A DNA stretch of 17,931 nucleotides from JANXSF01 sp031394025 (GTDB taxonomy: Bacteria > Acidobacteriota > Terriglobia > Bryobacterales > Bryobacteraceae). This document shows, in pieces, positions 14,204 to 17,931 of the stretch. Location: assembly GCA_031394025.1 (NCBI GenBank), contig JANMWO010000406.1, positions 1-17,931 on the forward strand, given 5' to 3'. Under the pieces are notes generated by a model that made no database searches, was not told where the DNA came from, and saw only the letters and a list, made by a program, of their open reading frames with translations. Each line of letters starts with the position of its first letter. Position 1 is the stretch's first letter. The translations under genes and the position numbers were made by a program.

Positions 14204-14617
14204 ATGGCAAAAGCACCAGCTAAGACTAAGAATTCCGGCAAAAAGTCCTTCAAGAAGAAGGAGAAAAAGAGTGTACCAATGGGCGTGTGCCACGTTCAGG
14301 CAACGTTCAACAACACCATCATCACCTTTGCTGACCCGTTGGGCAACGTGCTCTCCTGGTCCAGCTCTGGCTCGCTGGGCTTTCGTGGATCGCGCAAGGG
14401 AACTCCCTTCGCAGCGCAGCAGGCATCGTTAACCGCCGCTAATAAGGCCAAGGAATCGGGTCTGCGTGTCGTTGAAGTTCGGGTGGCCGGTCCTGGTGCC
14501 GGACGCGAATCGGCTGTGCGTGTCCTTTCCACTATCGGCATTGAAGTTCGAAGCATCAAAGACGTAACACCCATTCCGCACAATGGCTGCCGTCCTCCGA
14601 AAAAGCGCAGAGTTTGA
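14204..14617 (+). CDS. rpsK: 30S ribosomal protein S11
   Basis: S11 (137 aa) is a platform protein of the small subunit near the mRNA exit. After a lysine-rich N-terminal arm of about 27 residues come the conserved HVQATFNNTIIT, the GFRGSRKGTPFAAQ motif (about residues 63-76), VRVAGPGAGRESAVR and the ending PIPHNGCRPPKKRRV. The arm is slightly longer than in E. coli. It is 18 bases after rpsM. Its stop falls in the loop of a small hairpin, and the 231-base gap before rpsD follows. Confidence 0.97.
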   Translation: MAKAPAKTKNSGKKSFKKKEKKSVPMGVCHVQATFNNTIITFADPLGNVLSWSSSGSLGFRGSRKGTPFAAQQASLTAANKAKESGLRVVEVRVAGPGAGRESAVRVLSTIGIEVRSIKDVTPIPHNGCRPPKKRRV

Positions 14618-14668
14618 TTCTGCCTGATTCAATTTGCAATTGAGGGGCAAGGCCCAAAGCCTTCGCCC
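14607..14668 (+). promoter_or_regulatory. Three adjacent hairpins at the rpsK 3' end
   Basis: First, GCAGA (14607-14611) with TCTGC (14619-14623), loop GTTTGAT containing the rpsK TGA stop. Second, TCAATT (14629-14634) with AATTGA (14638-14643), loop TGC. Third, GGGCAAGGC (14645-14653) with GCCTT (14659-14663), one bulged C and GCCC (14665-14668), loop CCAAA. The third is GC-rich but followed by TGAATTTGTG, a poor T-run, so a partial terminator is possible, not certain. This separates rpsM-rpsK from rpsD-rpoA-rplQ. Confidence 0.45.
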
Positions 14669-14673
14669 TGAAT

Positions 14674-14700
14674 TTGTGTGAAGATTTGTTGTTGTATAAT
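14674..14700 (+). promoter_or_regulatory. Candidate promoter for rpsD-rpoA-rplQ
   Basis: A perfect -10 TATAAT lies at 14695-14700. The best -35 match is TTGTGT (14674-14679), only three of six consensus bases and 15 bases upstream, shorter than the optimal 17. Transcription would start near 14707 and give a leader of about 140 bases before rpsD. The location downstream of a GC hairpin, in the longest spacer of the cluster, supports the idea. The weak -35 keeps it a candidate. Confidence 0.45.
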
Positions 14701-14848
14701 TTAATGATGTCCGTTTGCGCTGGTCTCTTAAGACAAGGCAAGCTGGCAAAAAGCAGGAAGAAAGCCGCCGCTAACGGTAATCCGAAAGCAATGGCCGTAA
14801 ACTGCACCTTTGGCTACTCTCAATTGCTAAATGGTTCAAGGAGAATGA

Positions 14849-15481
14849 ATGGCAAAGTATAATGGTCCCAAGTGTCGGCAATGCCGTCGCGAAGGGATGA
14901 AATTGTTTCTCAAGGGTGAGCGCTGCCACACTGAAAAGTGTGCCATTGAAAAGCGCAATTTTCCCCCAGGGCAGCATGGCAAAGATCGTAAGCCGAAGAT
15001 TGTCGGCTATGGTTTGCAACTGCGCGAGAAGCAGAAGGCCCGCCGTTACTACGGTGTGCTGGAAGGTCAATTCCGCAACCTGTTTGAAAAAGCCAATAAG
15101 ATGAAGGGCGTCACCGGTGAAGTCATGCTGGGCTTGCTGGAACGTCGCCTGGATAATGTAATTTATCGCATGGGTCTGGGCACCAGCCGTTCCTCTGCCC
15201 GCCAAGTGGTCCGTCACGGACACGTAAACGTCAACGGAAAGCGGCTTAACATCCCCTCTTACACTGTTCGTCCCAACGACATTGTAGAAATCCGTGAAAG
15301 CGCCAAAAACAATTCCAACATTCTCCAGTCCCGGGACGCAACGGCCCATCAGCCCACACCGCCTTGGCTTGAAATGGACCGTGAAGCGCTAAAGGGTCGT
15401 ATTATTGGCATCCCCAAGCGTGAAGATCTAGTTCAGATCCAATTGAACGAACAGCTCATTGTCGAGCTTTACTCCAAGTAA
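14849..15481 (+). CDS. rpsD: 30S ribosomal protein S4, zinc-binding type
   Basis: S4 (210 aa) starts small-subunit assembly by binding the 16S five-way junction, and in E. coli and B. subtilis it represses its own operon. The N-terminal zinc module has Cys9, Cys12, Cys26 and Cys31. The S4 RNA-binding domain is seen as GLLERRLDNVIYRMGLGTSR followed by ARQVVRHGHVNVNGKRLNIPSY (about residues 94-140). Length is typical. The start is ATG 14849, five bases after AAGGAG (14838-14843); another ATG at 14845 is out of frame. The leader has a possible promoter and a small upstream frame overlapping its start, which may matter for autoregulation, but this is inference. Confidence 0.97.
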   Translation: MAKYNGPKCRQCRREGMKLFLKGERCHTEKCAIEKRNFPPGQHGKDRKPKIVGYGLQLREKQKARRYYGVLEGQFRNLFEKANKMKGVTGEVMLGLLERRLDNVIYRMGLGTSRSSARQVVRHGHVNVNGKRLNIPSYTVRPNDIVEIRESAKNNSNILQSRDATAHQPTPPWLEMDREALKGRIIGIPKREDLVQIQLNEQLIVELYSK

Positions 15482-15536
15482 CGCGTCGGCATTAGACGCG
15501 TTGCCAGCGGTGGCTTGAATGAATCGGGCCGCCGAA
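15479..15536 (+). promoter_or_regulatory. Hairpin cluster in the rpsD-rpoA spacer
   Basis: AACGCGTC (15480-15487) pairs perfectly with GACGCGTT (15495-15502), loop GGCATTA; a T-G wobble (15479/15503) extends it. The rpsD TAA stop is in its 5' arm. GCCA (15503-15506) pairs with TGGC (15511-15514). TCGG (15524-15527) pairs with CCGA (15532-15535). The second and third compete with CGGTGGC (15508-15514) pairing with GCCGCCG (15528-15534), a seven-pair stem with one wobble. No T-run follows. The rpoA Shine-Dalgarno AAGGAG (15564-15569) lies further down. The function is unknown. Confidence 0.5.
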
Positions 15537-15574
15537 TCAGGAATGTTAAGAAAGCCTGTAAGCAAGGAGATTGA

Positions 15575-16618
15575 ATGTTCAAAGGTTTCCAAAAACCGAA
15601 GCGCCTGGTGGCGAATACCGATACACTCACTGAACGATTTGGCGGCTTTACCGCCCAACCGTTTGAGCGCGGATTTGGTACAACCATCGGCACCTCGTTA
15701 CGCCGTGTGTTGTTGAGTTCGATTGAAGGCGCTGCCATTACCGCAGTGCGCATTGAGGGAGTGGCTCACGAATTCAGCCCTATCCCCGGTGTTGTGGAAG
15801 ATGCTACGGATATCATCCTGAACCTGAAACAGGTTCCGTTTAAGATGATGACCGACGTGGTCCATACCGTACGCCTGGTTGTGGATCAGCCCGGTGAAGT
15901 ATTAAGCGGACAGATTGAAACCGACGCCGACGTGGAAGTGCTGGATCGTAATATGCACATTGCCACAGTGGGCGAAGGCGGCAAACTCAACATTGAAATG
16001 CGTCTGAGGATCGGTCGCGGATACGTTGCCGCAGATCGCAACTTCGACGAAGATCTACCGTTGGGTTACATCCCCATTGATTCGGTTCATTCCCCAGTTC
16101 GCAAAGTGAATTTTTCCGTAGAAGCGGCCCGTTTGGGTCAAATGACGGATTACGACAAGCTGTCCATTGAAGTGTGGACCAACGGTGCCATTGCTCCGCA
16201 GGATGCCATTGGGCAAGCGGCCAAGCTGGTTAAAGACCACATGAGCATCTTCATCAACTTCGAAGAAATTTCCGAAGTGACCGAAGAGCCAGCGGAAAGG
16301 GCTACTGGTCAACTGAACGAAGTGTTGAACCGTTCGGTGGAAGAGCTGGAACTCAGTGTCCGTTCCTACAACTGCCTGAAAAACGCCAATATTCAAACCA
16401 TCGGCGATTTGGTGCAGAAGACAGAAGCGGAAATGTTGCGTACGAAGAACTTTGGACGCAAGTCGCTCAACGAAATCAAAGAAATTCTGGGTGGCCTGAA
16501 CATGTCGTTTGGCATGAAGATGGATGCATCCGGACGTCTGGTTCCACCTGCTGGCGGCATTCCGCCGATCATGGGTGACGATGAACTGGATGACGAAGAT
16601 ATGGTTGAAGCGGAATAA
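15575..16618 (+). CDS. rpoA: DNA-directed RNA polymerase subunit alpha
   Basis: Alpha (347 aa) dimerises to assemble RNA polymerase and binds UP elements and activators. The N-terminal domain is clear: RFGGFTAQPFERGFGTTIGTSLRRVLLSS (about residues 21-49), the EFSPIPGVVEDATDIILNLK stretch and the conserved RVGQMTDYDKL-type segment (here RLGQMTDYDKL). The C-terminal domain starts at LSVRSYNCLK, with Arg263 matching E. coli Arg265 that touches the DNA minor groove, and has NFGRKSLNEIKEIL. A proline/glycine-rich stretch and an acidic tail (DDELDDEDMVEAE) of about 28 residues follow, making it longer than the usual 315-330. ATG 15575 is five bases after AAGGAG. Confidence 0.98.
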   Translation: MFKGFQKPKRLVANTDTLTERFGGFTAQPFERGFGTTIGTSLRRVLLSSIEGAAITAVRIEGVAHEFSPIPGVVEDATDIILNLKQVPFKMMTDVVHTVRLVVDQPGEVLSGQIETDADVEVLDRNMHIATVGEGGKLNIEMRLRIGRGYVAADRNFDEDLPLGYIPIDSVHSPVRKVNFSVEAARLGQMTDYDKLSIEVWTNGAIAPQDAIGQAAKLVKDHMSIFINFEEISEVTEEPAERATGQLNEVLNRSVEELELSVRSYNCLKNANIQTIGDLVQKTEAEMLRTKNFGRKSLNEIKEILGGLNMSFGMKMDASGRLVPPAGGIPPIMGDDELDDEDMVEAE

Positions 16619-16619
16619 C

Positions 16620-16636
16620 TGCCTGCATTAAAGGCA
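16620..16636 (+). promoter_or_regulatory. Small hairpin just after the rpoA stop
   Basis: TGCCT (16620-16624) pairs with AGGCA (16632-16636) around GCATTAA. The loop shares GCATTA with the loop of the hairpin at the rpsD stop (15488-15494), and both lie at the end of a gene in the alpha block. Five pairs are weak and chance is possible. No T-run follows. Confidence 0.3.
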
Positions 16637-16676
16637 CAAGCAATTGTAAACGTAAGAACGCCAAGGTAAGAAGAAG

Positions 16677-17135
16677 ATGAAACACAAGATTTCCGGATAC
16701 AAACTCCAACGCAACGCCAGCGCTCGCAAGGCTCTGTTGCGTGGTCTGGTGACCGCCGTAATTGTCGAGGAACGCATCACCACCACCGTAACCAAGGCCA
16801 AAGCGGCCAAGCCGTTGGTGGATAAAATGATTACCCTGGCCAAAAAAGGCGATTTGGCGGCACGCCGTCAAGCAGCTTCTTACCTGATGACGCCGGATTC
16901 CGTCAAGAAATTGTTCGACAAGATGGGTGCCCGCTTCGGCAATCGGAATGGTGGCTATACCCGCATCATCAAACTTGCCTGGCGCAAGGGCGATGGTGCC
17001 GATACCGCAATTCTCGAATTAGTTGGTTCAGAGCTTGTGAAGCGTGCGGCAGATCGAGCCAAGCGTCGTGAAGAGCGCCTTACGGCTATGCGCGAAGGCC
17101 AAGAGGGCGGCGGCGAAGCCGATACCAAGTCCTAA
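16677..17135 (+). CDS. rplQ: 50S ribosomal protein L17
   Basis: L17 (152 aa) lies near the tunnel exit on the outer face. The start MKHKISGYKLQRNASARKALLRGL (with the family's usual residues LxR...RKALLR), EERITTTVTKAKAAKPLVDKMI (about residues 32-54) and NGGYTRIIKLAWRKGDGADTAILELV are typical. About 30 charged, glycine-rich residues (RAKRREERLTAMREGQEGG and on) extend past the core; E. coli has 127 residues. A weak AAGG lies about 10 bases upstream of ATG 16677. It is the last gene of the cluster, with the intrinsic terminator 25 bases after its stop. Confidence 0.97.
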   Translation: MKHKISGYKLQRNASARKALLRGLVTAVIVEERITTTVTKAKAAKPLVDKMITLAKKGDLAARRQAASYLMTPDSVKKLFDKMGARFGNRNGGYTRIIKLAWRKGDGADTAILELVGSELVKRAADRAKRREERLTAMREGQEGGGEADTKS

Positions 17136-17160
17136 GTGTCTCAGTAAACAGATGTGATAG

Positions 17161-17198
17161 ACGGCGCAAGGGCTTGTTCCTTGCGCCGTTTGTTTTCC
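17161..17198 (+). terminator. Intrinsic terminator after rplQ
   Basis: ACGGCGCAAGG (17161-17171) pairs perfectly with CCTTGCGCCGT (17179-17189), an 11-pair GC-rich stem with loop GCTTGTT, followed by the T-rich tail TTGTTTTCC. It is 25 bases past the rplQ stop and ends the ribosomal protein cluster. It is the clearest terminator in the window. Confidence 0.93.
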
Positions 17199-17211
17199 TA
17201 AACATAAATTC

Positions 17212-17931
17212 ATGGCAGATTTGACGCAAGAAGAACAGCAACCGGTAGCCATACAAGCCACCATCATCATCGCCACGCGCAACCGTGCCGTGGAACTGGA
17301 AGCTGCCCTGGATGCCATACAGGCCGCATCACGCCGCGAGGCTCTAGAAGTTATCGTGATGGACAATGGCTCCACTGACAATACGCAGTCCCTTCGTGAA
17401 AAGTACGGCGAGTCGGTTAACTTTCTGAAGCTGCCCAAGAACTTCGGATGGGTGAAGGCAGTAAACATCGCGCTGCGCAGTGCCCAAGGGGAATTCATCT
17501 TATTTTCAGACCCGGCCGTCCGCTATGAAAAGGATGCCATTGCACAGCTCATCGACCTTCTTGCCGAATCCCCGGAAGCCACCGCAGTGGTTCCGCAGTT
17601 AGTAAGTGAATCCGGACAACTGGCCACGGTGACCCGTGAATTACCGGCTCCGGGAAATCTGAAGCCACCCTTTCGACAGCCAGCAACTTCTGAAACATCG
17701 TTAGTGTTTCCTGGTTTTCAATCTTTCCTGGTGCGCAAGACGTTCCTGAAGGGAATGAACTACCTGGATCAGCGTTTCGGCGATAGCTGGGCCGATGCTG
17801 AGATCTGTTTTCAAATTCGCAATGCCGGGAAGAAGATTCTTTGGGCGCAACAGGCGAAGGCTACGCTGGGCACCGGGCTGCCTTTGCCCGAGGCCGATTC
17901 GCTAGTGGAAGCCGACTACATTCAAGGCGCC
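17212..17931 (+). CDS. Glycosyltransferase family 2 (GT-A fold), 3' end beyond the window
   Basis: The 240 residues in the window resemble family 2 glycosyltransferases of the WbbL/rhamnosyltransferase-like group, which transfer sugars in cell-surface polysaccharide synthesis. Markers are ATIIIATRNR (16-25), VIVMDNGSTDNT (47-58, with nucleotide-binding Asp51), LPKNFGWVKAVN (74-85) and DAEICFQIRNAGKKILW (195-211). Where the metal-binding DXD-like motif is expected (DPD or NPD), it has SDPAV (99-103), so the second Asp is Ala. At the later acidic pair (ED) it has Ala194-Asp195. ATG 17212 has no clear Shine-Dalgarno; no better start lies between it and the in-frame stop at 17158. It lies 22 bases past the terminator, outside the ribosomal operon. 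Confidence 0.85.
   Translation, partial: MADLTQEEQQPVAIQATIIIATRNRAVELEAALDAIQAASRREALEVIVMDNGSTDNTQSLREKYGESVNFLKLPKNFGWVKAVNIALRSAQGEFILFSDPAVRYEKDAIAQLIDLLAESPEATAVVPQLVSESGQLATVTRELPAPGNLKPPFRQPATSETSLVFPGFQSFLVRKTFLKGMNYLDQRFGDSWADAEICFQIRNAGKKILWAQQAKATLGTGLPLPEADSLVEADYIQGA

Noticed and set aside
14674..14703. Extension of the rpsD upstream frame back to ATG 14674
   Set aside because: It would start before the predicted transcript start and has no Shine-Dalgarno; the shorter version from 14704 is the only one worth testing.

Overview
This window holds a complete bacterial S10-spc-alpha ribosomal protein supercluster, all on the + strand. A tRNA-Thr gene and the elongation factor Tu gene precede it, and an incomplete glycosyltransferase gene follows it. 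The organism is a bacterium and I infer Acidobacteriota. This rests on remembered EF-Tu sequences (GHIDHGKT in the P-loop, the FRSFDSIDNAPEE segment, an altered switch I) and on the gene order; no search was run, so the phylum is an inference. S14, L36 and S4 are all of the zinc-binding (cysteine-containing) type.

Layout: 1-75 is tRNA-Thr(GGT), lacking only its first base. 144-1682 is tuf and rpsJ. 1830-6830 is the S10 block: rplC, rplD, rplW, rplB, rpsS, rplV, rpsC, rplP, rpmC, rpsQ. 6899-13764 is the spc block: rplN, rplX, rplE, rpsN, rpsH, rplF, rplR, rpsE, rpmD, rplO, secY, map, infA, rpmJ. 13805-17135 is the alpha block: rpsM, rpsK, rpsD, rpoA, rplQ. A strong intrinsic terminator at 17161-17198 closes the cluster. 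From 17212 to the window edge there is an open-ended family 2 glycosyltransferase gene. No intergenic stretch reaches 300 bases; the longest is 231 (rpsK-rpsD).

The genes work together to make the ribosome (19 ribosomal proteins of the large and small subunits in the S10 and spc parts, five more genes in the alpha part), to initiate and elongate translation (IF-1, EF-Tu, tRNA-Thr), to transcribe (RNA polymerase alpha), to mature nascent proteins (methionine aminopeptidase) and to export them (SecY). Tight spacing and several 1-4 base overlaps (rplD/rplW, rplR/rpsE, infA/rpmJ) point to translational coupling inside long operons.

The coding content is ordinary core machinery and I see no new defence, mobile or metabolic system. 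The less ordinary features are non-coding or concern protein tails: inverted repeats at several stop codons; multi-hairpin leaders before rpsD and rpoA, the former with a TATAAT box; a hairpin between tRNA-Thr and tuf; an arginine/glycine-rich then proline-rich extension of about 105 residues on S3; a divergent IF-1 that lacks a Shine-Dalgarno sequence; and the absence of adk between secY and map.
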